From contig JACKBX010000007.1 in NCBI GenBank assembly GCA_020634375.1, positions 310,001 through 374,000 on the forward strand: a DNA stretch of 64,000 bases. Reading direction: 5' to 3'. Source of the DNA: Ardenticatenaceae bacterium. GTDB lineage: Bacteria > Chloroflexota > Anaerolineae > Promineifilales > Promineifilaceae. Below, piece by piece: positions 41,798 to 50,348 of this stretch (the stretch's first letter is position 1; each line of letters starts with the position of its first letter). A program made the translations under genes and the position numbers. Under the pieces are notes generated by a model that saw only the letters and a list, made by a program, of their open reading frames with translations, was not told where the DNA came from and did no database searches.

Positions 41798-43729
41798 ATG
41801 AGTAATCCGCAAACACTCCCGCAATATTTTTTGCAGCGCGTACAAACGTATGGCGTCAGTAAAATTGCATTACGCCAGAAAGAGTTTGGCATCTGGCGCG
41901 AATTTTCGTGGCAGGATTCCTATGAAAACGTACGCGATTTTGCGCTGGGTCTGATTGTGCTGGGCGTGCAACGCGGAGATAAGGTTTGCACAATTGGCGA
42001 TAATGACCGGCAGTATTTGTGGGGCTATTTGGGGCTGTTAGCGGTCGGCGCAACGCAAGTAGGCATTTATACAGATGCTATTTCCGAAGAGGTAGCCTAT
42101 ATTGCCGCACACAGCGATTCCACATTTGCGCTGGCAAAAGACCAGGAGCAGTGTGATAAGCTGCTGGAAATCCGCGAGCAGCTACCCCATATGAAGCGGG
42201 TGATTTATTGGGATGAGAAGGGGTTGTGGCATTATGATGACCCCTGGCTGATCTCGTTTGCAGAGGTGCAGGCGTTGGGGCGGGAATTGGCACAGAGTGA
42301 ACCAGAACGGTTTGATACGGAGGTGTGGCTGGGGAATGAGGGGGACACGGCCGTTCTCTGCTACACATCTGGCACAACCGGCCTACCCAAAGGGGCCATG
42401 CTCAGTCACCATAATTTGATGACCAGCGCCGAACTCTTCCACGAAGTAGACCCCCGCTACGACACCGACAACCACGTTAGCCTGCTGCCATTGGGCTGGA
42501 TCGGCGAACATGCACTGGGCATTGCCCCGCACTGCTACACCGGCATGATCATCAACTTCCCCGAAGAGCCAGAGACCGTGCGCGAAAACGTGCGCGAGAT
42601 TGCCCCCGAAGGCATTCTCTACAACTCGCGGCTGTGGGAATCACTGGTAGGCATGGTACAGGTGAGCATCAAAGAATCCACCTGGCTGAATCGCAAGTTG
42701 TTTGATTGGTTTTTGCCGGTGGGCTACCGTGTAGCAGACAAGAAATTCGGCCACGAAAATGCGAGCACGGCGCTGCAATTGGCATACAAGTTGGGCGATT
42801 TGGCTGTTTTCGCGCCGCTGCGCGACAAAATGGGCCTATCGCGCATTCGCACGGCGTACACGGCCGGCGCGGCCCTCAGCCCGGATGTGATGCGCTTTTT
42901 TCATGCGCTGGGCATCAATTTGAAGCAGGTGTACGGCTCAACCGAGGTTACGGGCGGGCTGACGATGCACCGCAATGGCGATATTAAGTTTGCCAGTGTG
43001 GGCAAGCCTGTGCCGGGAACGGCCGTCAAAATCCACCCCGACACCGGCGAAATCATGCTTGCCGGGCCGGTTGTCTTTCAAGGCTATTACAAAAATCCAG
43101 AGGCGACCGCTGACGCTTTGTGGGCAGACGAAGACGGCAACCAATGGTTTCGCACCGGCGACGCCGGGTACGTGGACGACGACGGTCATCTCATCTACCT
43201 TGACCGCGTGAAGGACATGATCACCCTGGCGAATGGCGAGCGCTTTTCGCCGCAGTTTGTGGAAGGGCGGCTGAAATTCAGCCCCTACATCCGCGATGTG
43301 ATGGCCGTCGGCGGCTCCAACCGCGATTTTGCTACCGCGCTGATCGTGATGGATTTTGGCAATGTGGGCAACTGGGCAGAGCGGCGCGGCCTGGGCTACA
43401 CGACCTTCATTGACCTTTCGCAAAAGCCAGAGGTGTATGCGCTCATCAGCCAGGCGGTGGCGGAAGTGAATGAGAGTTTGCCGGTAAACGGCCGTGTGCA
43501 ACGTTACGTCCTCATGCACAAAGAATTTGACGCCGACGAAGCGGAAATGACCCGCTCGCGCAAACTGCGCCGCGGCGTCCTCTACGACAAATACGCCGAC
43601 ATCATCGAAGCCATGTACGATGGCTCCGATGTCATCAATGTGAAAGCCACCGTGCGCTACCAAGACGGCAGCGAAAGCAGCGTCGAAACATCTGTAACCA
43701 TTGCTACGCTGGAAAAAAAGGGTGAATGA
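41798..43729 (+). CDS. AMP-forming long-chain acyl-CoA ligase embedded in the liv operon
   Basis: A 643-aa ANL-superfamily enzyme. The AMP-binding motif CYTSGTTGLPKGAMLSHHNL is near 188-207, YGSTEVTGG (about 377) and TGDAGYVDDDGHLIYLDRVK are the later core motifs, and the C-terminal domain is present. Length and divergent middle match FadD15/ACSBG-like ligases. It activates a carboxylate to its CoA ester. It starts 17 bp after livG, so the transporter probably imports a carboxylic acid that this enzyme traps. A 22-bp perfect hairpin overlaps its stop codon. Confidence 0.9.
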   Translation: MSNPQTLPQYFLQRVQTYGVSKIALRQKEFGIWREFSWQDSYENVRDFALGLIVLGVQRGDKVCTIGDNDRQYLWGYLGLLAVGATQVGIYTDAISEEVAYIAAHSDSTFALAKDQEQCDKLLEIREQLPHMKRVIYWDEKGLWHYDDPWLISFAEVQALGRELAQSEPERFDTEVWLGNEGDTAVLCYTSGTTGLPKGAMLSHHNLMTSAELFHEVDPRYDTDNHVSLLPLGWIGEHALGIAPHCYTGMIINFPEEPETVRENVREIAPEGILYNSRLWESLVGMVQVSIKESTWLNRKLFDWFLPVGYRVADKKFGHENASTALQLAYKLGDLAVFAPLRDKMGLSRIRTAYTAGAALSPDVMRFFHALGINLKQVYGSTEVTGGLTMHRNGDIKFASVGKPVPGTAVKIHPDTGEIMLAGPVVFQGYYKNPEATADALWADEDGNQWFRTGDAGYVDDDGHLIYLDRVKDMITLANGERFSPQFVEGRLKFSPYIRDVMAVGGSNRDFATALIVMDFGNVGNWAERRGLGYTTFIDLSQKPEVYALISQAVAEVNESLPVNGRVQRYVLMHKEFDADEAEMTRSRKLRRGVLYDKYADIIEAMYDGSDVINVKATVRYQDGSESSVETSVTIATLEKKGE

Positions 43730-43784
43730 TGAATGCGGAATGCTGAATAACGGCGAACATTTAGCATTCCGCATTCATCATTCA
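43723..43784. repeat. 22-bp perfect hairpin between acyl-CoA ligase gene and livH
   Basis: Left arm 43723-43744 and right arm 43763-43784 are exactly complementary over 22 bp, with an 18-nt loop. Arms are made of GAATGAT/GAATGCG/GAATGCT heptamers. The left arm contains the ligase stop codon. No T tract follows. Confidence 0.9.
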
Positions 43785-43794
43785 AAATTTGCTT

Positions 43795-44748
43795 ATGAAC
43801 TGGCAGCTACTTCCCCAATTTGCAATCACCGGCCTGCTTAATGGCGGGCCAATCGCCCTCATCGCTCTGGGCATTGTGCTGATTTTCAAGTCGTCGGAAA
43901 TCTTCAACTTTGCGCACGGTCAAATGCTGCTCATCGGGGCGATGACGACCTGGTGGTTTAGCGCGGATGAGGGGTTGGGGCTGCCATTGTGGACGGCCGT
44001 ACTCCTGGCACTCGCCGTCTCCATCCTCTTGGGTCTGCTCATCGAGCGCCTCACCCTGCGCCCCATGACCGGGCAGCCGCTCCTCTCCATCATCCTCATG
44101 ACCCTGGCTCTGGGTCAATTCCTGCAAGGGCTGACCATCCTCACCTTCGGCACCACGCAGCGCAACTTCCCCGTCATCTTCTCCATCACCGACCCCTACC
44201 GCATCACCCTGCCCTTCACCTACAACGACAACCCCATCATCGTCATCCTCAAGCAAAATCTCGTCTGGTCTTTTGTTGTGGCGATGGTCTGCGTGATTGT
44301 GCTGGCGCTCTTCTTCCAATACACGCGCACCGGCCTCTCCATGCGGGCCACCGCCGAAGACCACGAAACCGCGCAAAGCGTCGGCATCCGCATCAACCGC
44401 GTCTTTGGCATCTCTTGGGCCATCGCTGGCATCATCGCTGCGATTGGCGGCGTTCTCATTGCCACCGCCAGCGGCCTGGATTTGAGCCTTTCCATTGTGG
44501 TGCTGGCCGCATTCCCGGCCGTGCTGCTGGGTGGATTAGAGTCCATTCCCGGCGCGGTGCTGGGCGGCTTGATTATCGGTCTGGCGCAAGGGCTGGTAGG
44601 CTTACCCAACAACAACTTTTTCATGGGGCCAGAAGTGGCGCAAGCGATTCGCAATTCCACCGAAATTGTGCCCTATGTTATCTTGCTCATCGTCCTTGTC
44701 ATCCGCCCGGATGGGTTATTCGGGCAAAAACGCATCGAAAGAATTTAG
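43795..44748 (+). CDS. livH: LivH-type ABC permease
   Basis: A 317-aa permease with about eight helices. NGGPIALIALGIVLIFKSSE and FNFAHGQMLLIGA are the typical LivH opening. TRTGLSMRATAEDHETAQSV, followed by GIRINRVFGISWAIAG, is the conserved cytoplasmic coupling loop that docks on the ATPases, and LGGLESIPGAVLGGLIIGL is the family's late motif. ATG 43795 is chosen over an upstream TTG. Forms the channel with LivM. Confidence 0.93.
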   Translation: MNWQLLPQFAITGLLNGGPIALIALGIVLIFKSSEIFNFAHGQMLLIGAMTTWWFSADEGLGLPLWTAVLLALAVSILLGLLIERLTLRPMTGQPLLSIILMTLALGQFLQGLTILTFGTTQRNFPVIFSITDPYRITLPFTYNDNPIIVILKQNLVWSFVVAMVCVIVLALFFQYTRTGLSMRATAEDHETAQSVGIRINRVFGISWAIAGIIAAIGGVLIATASGLDLSLSIVVLAAFPAVLLGGLESIPGAVLGGLIIGLAQGLVGLPNNNFFMGPEVAQAIRNSTEIVPYVILLIVLVIRPDGLFGQKRIERI

Positions 44749-44779
44749 AGATTAGAGATTGGCGTCAATCTCTAATCTC
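44748..44779. repeat. GATTAGA-type hairpin between livH and livM
   Basis: GAGATTAGAGATTG, a GCGT loop, and the exact complement: a 14-bp perfect stem starting at the livH stop. Confidence 0.85.
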
Positions 44780-44798
44780 CAAAACAAAAGGAAACCGC

Positions 44799-45923
44799 AT
44801 GGCTGTTTTGCGACCGGCTGGTGATTTTGATACCAGTTACGAACAAGATATGTCCGTCATCCGCAAGCGCTGGCAGTGGGTGGCGCTGCTGCTCTTTTTG
44901 GCGGCGCTGTTCGCGTTGCCCGCTTACGCTCCGGAACCGGCGGTGTCGCTGGTCAACCGCATTGGCATTGCCATCATTGCCGTGCAGGGGTTGAACATCC
45001 TCACCGGCTATACCGGGCAGATTTCGCTGGGGCAGGCAGCCTTTATGACGGTGGGCGCGTACATTTCCGCGCTGCTGGTAGGACAGGCGGGCTGGAGCTT
45101 TTTCCTGGCGCTGCCGGTGGCGGGCTTGGGCGCAGGATTGGTCGGCTTATTGTTCGGCCTGCCCTCGCTGCGAGTCAAGGGGTTTTATCTGGTGATGGCG
45201 ACGTTGAGCGCCCAATTTATCATTCCCTGGTTAACGCGGAACACGTTCCCTAATTTGTTGAATGGGGCACAGGGCATGAATGTCCCTGTTCCGGTTATCA
45301 AGCTGCCGGTGATTGCCAACACTTGTTTTTTGGGCACGACGTTTGACCCAGAGACGGCCGTCTGCCTCTACCGTTTCGCCACCCCCAATGAATTCATCTA
45401 CATCACCCTCGTCGTGCTGATCATCAGCACAGTGGTGGCGCTCAATATTTCGCGCAGCCGCCTGGGGCGGGCCTTCATCTCCGTGCGCGACAATGATTTG
45501 GCAGCAGAACTGCTGGGCGTGAACTTGTTTGCGTATAAGCTGCGGGCGTTTTTTATTGCGGCCGTTTACGCTGGCGTCGCCGGGGCGATGCTGGCGCACA
45601 ATCTGCGGCACGTCAATTCCCAAACGGTAGGGCTGATAGACTCTATCCTGTTTATGGGCATGTTGGTCGTGGGCGGATTGGGCAGCAATTTGGGCCCGAT
45701 TTTTGGCGCAACGCTGGTCACGCTGCTAGAGGAACTAGCAACGGTATTAACGCCCATTTTAATCACACTGATGCCTGATATTGCCGGGGGCGCGACGGCC
45801 GCGTTACGGCCGTTAATCTTTGGCCTGGCCCTCATGCTCTTTCTCATCTTTGAACCCAGGGGGTTAGCTTATCGTTGGACATTAATTAAGGCGGCGTGGC
45901 GATTACGGCCGTATGCCCGTTAG
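44799..45923 (+). CDS. livM: LivM-type ABC permease
   Basis: A 374-aa permease. QGLNILTGYTGQISLGQAAF is the classic LivM motif. SRLGRAFISVRDNDLAAELL with GVNLFAYKLRAFFIAAVYAG is the coupling loop, and NSQTVGLIDSILFMGMLVVG with GGLGSNLGPIFGA closes the core. AAGGAAA precedes ATG 44799. Partner of LivH. The C-terminus reads RPL and RPY, each from an ACGGCCGT octamer (45806, 45905). Confidence 0.93.
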   Translation: MAVLRPAGDFDTSYEQDMSVIRKRWQWVALLLFLAALFALPAYAPEPAVSLVNRIGIAIIAVQGLNILTGYTGQISLGQAAFMTVGAYISALLVGQAGWSFFLALPVAGLGAGLVGLLFGLPSLRVKGFYLVMATLSAQFIIPWLTRNTFPNLLNGAQGMNVPVPVIKLPVIANTCFLGTTFDPETAVCLYRFATPNEFIYITLVVLIISTVVALNISRSRLGRAFISVRDNDLAAELLGVNLFAYKLRAFFIAAVYAGVAGAMLAHNLRHVNSQTVGLIDSILFMGMLVVGGLGSNLGPIFGATLVTLLEELATVLTPILITLMPDIAGGATAALRPLIFGLALMLFLIFEPRGLAYRWTLIKAAWRLRPYAR

Positions 45924-46009
45924 GAGGTGATGCAGCAGCGCAAACAAAACAAATAGACAACCCTTAAGAGGCAACCATAATTAGCTTGATCAAAGGAGAT
46001 GGAAGAATA

Positions 46010-47473
46010 ATGAAAAAATGGACAACCCTAACCCTGTTCATTCTACTCGGTGTATTACTGCTGGCAGCTTGCGGCAGCCCGGCAGAAGCGCCAGCCAACA
46101 CGACCACCAATCAGCCAGCAGCCGAAGAACCGGCTGAAGAGCCGATGGCGGAACCGACCGAGGAACCAATGGCAGAACCCACTGAGGAGCCAATGGAAGA
46201 ACCGGCCGCAGAAGAACCAACCGAAGAACCTATGGCAGAGCCGACTGAAGAGCCAATGGAAGAACCGGCCGCAGAAATGCGCACCGATAATCTAGAAGGC
46301 GAAACCATCACCTTCTACCACTTTGGCGATCTCTCCGGCCCCTATGCAGCCATCACCGGCCCGCTGGTCTTCGGCATGGAAGATGCCGTTGCCGCCATCA
46401 ACGAGAACGGCGGCATTCGCGGTGCCACCATTGAAGTGCAGTTCGCCGACACCGGCGGCAGCGTGGACGAAGCCGTCGCCGCCTACGACCGCTTCACTGG
46501 CGCAGATGACAACGCCATGATCATGATCACCTACGGCTCCGGCGAAGTAGAAGCCCTTGCCAGCCGCTTTGCTGAAGACAAAATCGTCAATCTCTCCGCC
46601 GGGTTAAGCGCCGTTGGTTTTTATGGCCCCGATTCCGGTTATACCTTTGGCCTCGGCCCCATTTACCCCGACCAATTTGGTTACTTCCTCGACTACGTGA
46701 CCGCCAATTGGGACACGATCAAACCTGCTACCGCTGGTGACGAAGTGAAGCTGGCTTATTTGAGCTGGCCGGGCGCATTTGGGCAAGGCGCTCTCACCGA
46801 TGAGACCCGTGCCTACGCAGAAAGCCTGGGCGTAGAAATTGTGGCCGAAGAAACTTACGACCTCTCGCCAACGGCCGATACCACCACCGCCATCTTAAAT
46901 GCACAAGCCGCCGGAGCCAATGTTATTTGGACGAACTCATTGGCCTTTGGCCCAGCCGCATTAATGAATGGCCTGGGTGCGCTCGGTTTGCAACAAGACT
47001 TCATTCTCGGCGGCTGCAACTGGGCAATGGACTTGGCTACCTACGCCTTTGTCTCCGACCCAGCATTGGCAGCGGGCCTCATTTCCCCGTTCCCCTACCT
47101 CTGGTGGAATGATGCCGATCATCCTGGCATTCAGTATGCGCAAAGCCTCTTCACGGCCAATGAGCGCACGGCCGGAGCACAAAATGTTGGCTACCTGCTG
47201 CTCGTTGCCGGTGTGGACCTGGCAGTGAAGGCCATCGAGCAAGCCATCGACACGGTTGGCTTCGACAACCTTACTGGTGAAGCAATTTACGATGCCCTCA
47301 CCACAATGGGGCCGGTTGAACCACTGGATGGCGTTGTACGCATGGATTACTCTGACGGTGTGCGTGCGCCGCGCTTCTCGCAACTCCGCCAGATTCAGGG
47401 TGGGCCAGATGCCTTTAACGTGCTGCAAGATTGGACAGAAATGCCTGACCTGCGGCCTGTATTTGATAATTAA
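46010..47473 (+). CDS. LivJ/K-type substrate-binding lipoprotein
   Basis: A 487-aa lipoprotein. The signal peptide ends in LLLAAC (lipobox), so the receptor is tethered outside the membrane. Residues ~30-90 form a Glu/Pro linker of EEPMAEPT-like repeats, with matching repetition in the DNA (46130-46275). A type I periplasmic-binding fold follows (FYHFGDLSGPYAAITGPLVF, INENGGIRGATIEVQFADTG). In this family the ligand is a branched-chain amino acid, amide, or fatty/aromatic acid; the neighbouring acyl-CoA ligase favours an acid. AAAGGAG lies 11 bp upstream. Confidence 0.9.
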   Translation: MKKWTTLTLFILLGVLLLAACGSPAEAPANTTTNQPAAEEPAEEPMAEPTEEPMAEPTEEPMEEPAAEEPTEEPMAEPTEEPMEEPAAEMRTDNLEGETITFYHFGDLSGPYAAITGPLVFGMEDAVAAINENGGIRGATIEVQFADTGGSVDEAVAAYDRFTGADDNAMIMITYGSGEVEALASRFAEDKIVNLSAGLSAVGFYGPDSGYTFGLGPIYPDQFGYFLDYVTANWDTIKPATAGDEVKLAYLSWPGAFGQGALTDETRAYAESLGVEIVAEETYDLSPTADTTTAILNAQAAGANVIWTNSLAFGPAALMNGLGALGLQQDFILGGCNWAMDLATYAFVSDPALAAGLISPFPYLWWNDADHPGIQYAQSLFTANERTAGAQNVGYLLLVAGVDLAVKAIEQAIDTVGFDNLTGEAIYDALTTMGPVEPLDGVVRMDYSDGVRAPRFSQLRQIQGGPDAFNVLQDWTEMPDLRPVFDN

Positions 47474-47483
47474 AGTGTAGAGT

Positions 47484-47526
47484 GCAGAATGTAGAGATAG
47501 AGAAATTCCCTATCTCTACACTCTGC
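47484..47526. repeat. Heptamer hairpin between binding-protein gene and livF
   Basis: GCAGAATGTAGAGATAG and CTATCTCTACACTCTGC pair over 17 positions with one wobble. Preceded by TGTAGAG/TGCAGAA units. Confidence 0.8.
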
Positions 47527-47541
47527 CTTTATCTGAAACTA

Positions 47542-48339
47542 ATGCTATCAGTCAACAACATTGAAGTCGTTTATAGTGATGTGATCCTGGTTTTGCGTGG
47601 GATTTCGCTGGCGGTGGAAAAGGGGCAGATTGTCTCGCTGCTGGGTGCAAATGGCGCGGGTAAAACGACCACACTCAAGTCCATCTCTGGGCTGTTGCTG
47701 CGCGAGGATGGGGCCGTCACACGGGGTGGTATTGAGTTTGATGGGCAGCGGCTGGATAAACTGGCGGCGGAAGAGATTACGCGCCTGGGCATTGTGCAGG
47801 TATTGGAGGGGCGGCGGCTGTTCCAGCATTTGACGACGGAAGAAAATCTGCTCACTGGCGCATTAATCCATCCCAATAATCGGGCAGAAATCCGGCGCAC
47901 GCTGGAGCAAGTGTATACGTATTTCCCAGCTCTACCGCAGCTGCGCAATCGCACGGCCGGATATTTGTCTGGCGGCGAGCAGCAAATGGTGGCTATTGGC
48001 CGGGCACTGATGTCCAGGCCGCGTCTGATGCTGCTGGATGAACCATCATTGGGACTGGCCCCGCTGCTGGTGCAATCTATTTTTGAGATGGTGCGGCAGT
48101 ACAACGAGGAGACCGGGGTTTCGATTTTGTTGGTGGAGCAAAATGCGAATGTGGCTCTGCAAGTGGCTGATTATGCGTATGTGATGGAGAACGGCCGTAT
48201 CGTCCTCGATGGCTCCGCAGAACAGTTGGCACAAAATGCCGACATCAAAGAATTTTACTTGGGGCTGACTTCTGTTGGGGAGCGTAAAAGCTACCGCGAC
48301 GTGAAACATTACAAACGGCGCAAGCGCTGGCTAGGATGA
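47542..48339 (+). CDS. livF: LivF-type ABC transporter ATPase
   Basis: A 265-aa ATPase. Walker A GANGAGKT (LLGANGAGKTTTLKSISGLL), signature LSGGEQQMVAIGRAL, Walker B LMLLDEPSLGL, and the LivF-type ILLVEQNANVAL. It is longer than most LivF (about 235 aa) through a basic tail (KSYRDVKHYKRRKRWLG), also seen in ATPases of fatty-acid-linked Liv systems. Last gene of the operon, closed by a strong terminator. Confidence 0.93.
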   Translation: MLSVNNIEVVYSDVILVLRGISLAVEKGQIVSLLGANGAGKTTTLKSISGLLLREDGAVTRGGIEFDGQRLDKLAAEEITRLGIVQVLEGRRLFQHLTTEENLLTGALIHPNNRAEIRRTLEQVYTYFPALPQLRNRTAGYLSGGEQQMVAIGRALMSRPRLMLLDEPSLGLAPLLVQSIFEMVRQYNEETGVSILLVEQNANVALQVADYAYVMENGRIVLDGSAEQLAQNADIKEFYLGLTSVGERKSYRDVKHYKRRKRWLG

Positions 48340-48382
48340 AAACAAAAAACGGAAAACGCGCTCGGTTTTCCGTTTTTTGTTT
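48340..48382. terminator. Bidirectional terminator, livF and pdxT
   Basis: A perfect 18-bp stem (48340-48357 with 48365-48382) and 7-nt loop, A-rich on the left arm and T-rich on the right, between two convergent operons. Confidence 0.92.
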
Positions 48383-48394
48383 CTTGTTTTTTGT

Positions 48395-48991
48395 TTACTT
48401 TTCTTCGGCTACCAGGCTGAGAAAGTACTTGTGAAAGCGTAAATCGTCCGTCAGTTCCGGGTGGAAAGAGGTGACAAGCCATTTGCCTTGTTGGGCAGCA
48501 ACGGCCGTGCCATCCGCCAACTTTGCAATTACCCACGCTTCTCCCTTCGCCGCAACCAGGCGCGGCGCACGAATAAAAACAGCGGGAAACGGTTCCCCAT
48601 CCCCATTCGCAAACACCGACACATCCAGACCCGCCTCAAAGCTATCGACCTGTCGTCCAAAGGCATTCCGTTCCACTTCCACATCCATAATACCCAGCAG
48701 TGGTTGGTCACGCCCAGCCGAACCGTTGCCAATCTCCTTCGCCATAAAAATCATGCCCGCGCATGTGCCCCACAGCGGTTTTTGTGCAGCGAACTGGCGC
48801 AGCGGTTCCATCAAGCCATACATCACCGCCAGCTTACCAATGGTCGTACTCTCCCCGCCAGGAATAATCAGGCCATCCAGCCCTTCTAAATCTGCGGGCA
48901 GGCGCACTTCCACAGCCTCCACCCCCAACGCCCGCAGCATTTTGATATGTTCAATGAAAGCACCTTGCAGCGCCAAGACCCCTATTCTCAT
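48395..48991 (-). CDS. pdxT: Pyridoxal 5'-phosphate synthase glutaminase subunit
   Basis: A 198-aa class I glutamine amidotransferase that releases ammonia from glutamine for PdxS. IGVLALQGAFIEH opens the chain. PGGESTTIG forms the oxyanion/substrate loop, GTCAGM carries the nucleophile C77, and FHPELT the His/Glu of the triad. The start at MRIGVLAL is preferred over a longer frame that runs into repeats. It follows pdxS in the same transcript, separated by heptamer repeats. Confidence 0.95.
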   Translation of the reverse strand: MRIGVLALQGAFIEHIKMLRALGVEAVEVRLPADLEGLDGLIIPGGESTTIGKLAVMYGLMEPLRQFAAQKPLWGTCAGMIFMAKEIGNGSAGRDQPLLGIMDVEVERNAFGRQVDSFEAGLDVSVFANGDGEPFPAVFIRAPRLVAAKGEAWVIAKLADGTAVAAQQGKWLVTSFHPELTDDLRFHKYFLSLVAEEK

Positions 48992-49002
48992 TATCCCGCT
49001 CC

Positions 49003-49079
49003 AGCATTTCAGCAACTCAGCCAGTCAGCTAATCAGCAGAAACTGAAATGCTGACTGACTAAAATGCTGAATCGCTAAT
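49003..49079. repeat. Heptamer repeats between pdxS and pdxT
   Basis: CAGCATTTCAGCAACTCAGC, AGTCAGCTAATCAGC and the inverted CTGAAATGCTGACTGACTAA fill the gap completely. Confidence 0.7.
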
Positions 49080-49991
49080 CTACCAGCCGCGCACCGCCAA
49101 TTGCTCGCTTTCCGGCAGGCTGCTGACGTTGATGCCAACCATCGGTTCACCTAAATTCTCGCTCACTTCCGCCAGGATTTGCGGATTGTTGAAATGGGTG
49201 GTCGCCATCACAATAGCCTTTGCCCGCTTGACCGGATCGCCGCTCTTGAAGATACCGGAGCCGACAAAGACGCCATCTACGCCAATCTGCATCATCAGCG
49301 CGGCGTCGGCCGGGGTGGCAATGCCGCCAGCGGCAAAATTAACCACTGGTAAGCGGCCCAATGCCTTCGTTTCCGCTACCAACGCATAGGGTGCGCCAAT
49401 TTCTTTGGCGTAAGTCATCAGTTCTTCGTCAGGCATGGCTTGCAAGCGGCGAATATCGCCCAAGACTGTGCGTGCATGGCGTACCGCTTCCACAACATCG
49501 CCTGTGCCCGCTTCGCCTTTGGTACGAATCATGGCCGCGCCTTCGCCGATGCGCCGCAGCGCCTCGCCCAGGTTGCGGCAGCCGCAAACGAAGGGGATTT
49601 TGAAGGGGTGTTTGTTGATGTGATACGCCTCGTCCGCCGGGGTCAGCACTTCACTCTCGTCCACGTAATCCACACCAATGGCTTCCAAAATTTGCGCTTC
49701 TACAAAATGGCCGATGCGGGCCTTTGCCATTACCGGGATGCTGACAGATTGGATGATCTCCTTAATCATGCCGGGGTCTGACATGCGGGCCACGCCGCCA
49801 TCCTGGCGAATGTCTGCCGGGACACGCTCCAGTGCCATGACAGCCACCGCGCCCGCTTCCTCGGCGATGATGGCTTGCTCTGGCGTTACCACGTCCATGA
49901 TCACGCCGCCTTTCAACATTTGGGCCAGCCCACGCTTGACTTTGATACTGCCTACTTCACTTTGACCGTTTGAATTTCCGTTGTTGCTCAT
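49080..49991 (-). CDS. pdxS: Pyridoxal 5'-phosphate synthase synthase subunit
   Basis: A 303-aa TIM barrel that assembles into dodecamers and makes PLP from ribose 5-phosphate, glyceraldehyde 3-phosphate and ammonia from PdxT. GGVIMDVVTPEQA, ALERVPADIRQDGGVARMSD, PVMAKARIGHFVEAQILEAI and GEAGTGDVVEAVRH are the family's catalytic blocks. No octamer occurs in this highly conserved gene. A 13-bp hairpin lies 26 bp upstream of the start. Confidence 0.97.
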   Translation of the reverse strand: MSNNGNSNGQSEVGSIKVKRGLAQMLKGGVIMDVVTPEQAIIAEEAGAVAVMALERVPADIRQDGGVARMSDPGMIKEIIQSVSIPVMAKARIGHFVEAQILEAIGVDYVDESEVLTPADEAYHINKHPFKIPFVCGCRNLGEALRRIGEGAAMIRTKGEAGTGDVVEAVRHARTVLGDIRRLQAMPDEELMTYAKEIGAPYALVAETKALGRLPVVNFAAGGIATPADAALMMQIGVDGVFVGSGIFKSGDPVKRAKAIVMATTHFNNPQILAEVSENLGEPMVGINVSSLPESEQLAVRGW

Positions 49992-50016
49992 TTTCCACTC
50001 TCCTCAAGTGATTTAA

Positions 50017-50047
50017 GATTGGTTCAATCTCGTCGATTGAACCAATC
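50017..50047. promoter_or_regulatory. Perfect hairpin or operator dyad upstream of pdxS
   Basis: GATTGGTTCAATC, loop TCGTC, GATTGAACCAATC: a perfect 13-bp stem. It could be an operator overlapping the promoter, a 5'-UTR stability hairpin, or a heptamer-derived repeat (GATTGGTT/GATTGAAC). Confidence 0.45.
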
Positions 50048-50237
50048 CTGTCGTTAACATTTATTTCGATTGTAGTAGGGCAAATAGGGTAAAACAAGGG
50101 GATTGGTCTTGTTAATTGGGGTGGTTATGGTAATTGAGCAGGCCGGTTTGGGGGAATACGGCCGTATAAGCCTTTAGTACCACCCCCACCACAGAACCAT
50201 TGCAACTGATTCTGACGATGTTTATAGTAAGGTTATC

Positions 50238-50327
50238 ATGAACTGGCTTCTCTTCATCGCACTCATTTTGTTGTTTATTTGGTCGCTGCTACCAATCAAT
50301 AATCCTGCATCGGAAAAAGAAAAGTAA
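50238..50327 (+). CDS. Possible 29-aa single-helix membrane miniprotein
   Basis: ATG to TAA encodes MNWLLFIALILLFIWSLLPI followed by NNPASEKEK: one hydrophobic helix and a short charged tail. AAGG lies 6 bp upstream. This is the form of many small bacterial membrane proteins, but a chance ORF cannot be excluded at this length. Confidence 0.4.
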   Translation: MNWLLFIALILLFIWSLLPINNPASEKEK

Positions 50328-50348
50328 GAAACCAGGAAGACACTTGTT

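Noticed and set aside
43723..43784. Terminator inside the liv operon
   Set aside because: The hairpin is strong but has no T tract, and the genes beyond it belong to the same transporter.
43989..44798. Long ORF upstream of and fused to livM
   Set aside because: It overlaps livH in another frame, with His/Arg/Pro-rich shadow composition; LivM begins at 44799 with a ribosome-binding site.
46130..46275. Repeats in the binding-protein gene as a mobile or regulatory repeat
   Set aside because: They encode a low-complexity EEPMAEPT linker; protein-level repetition explains the DNA.
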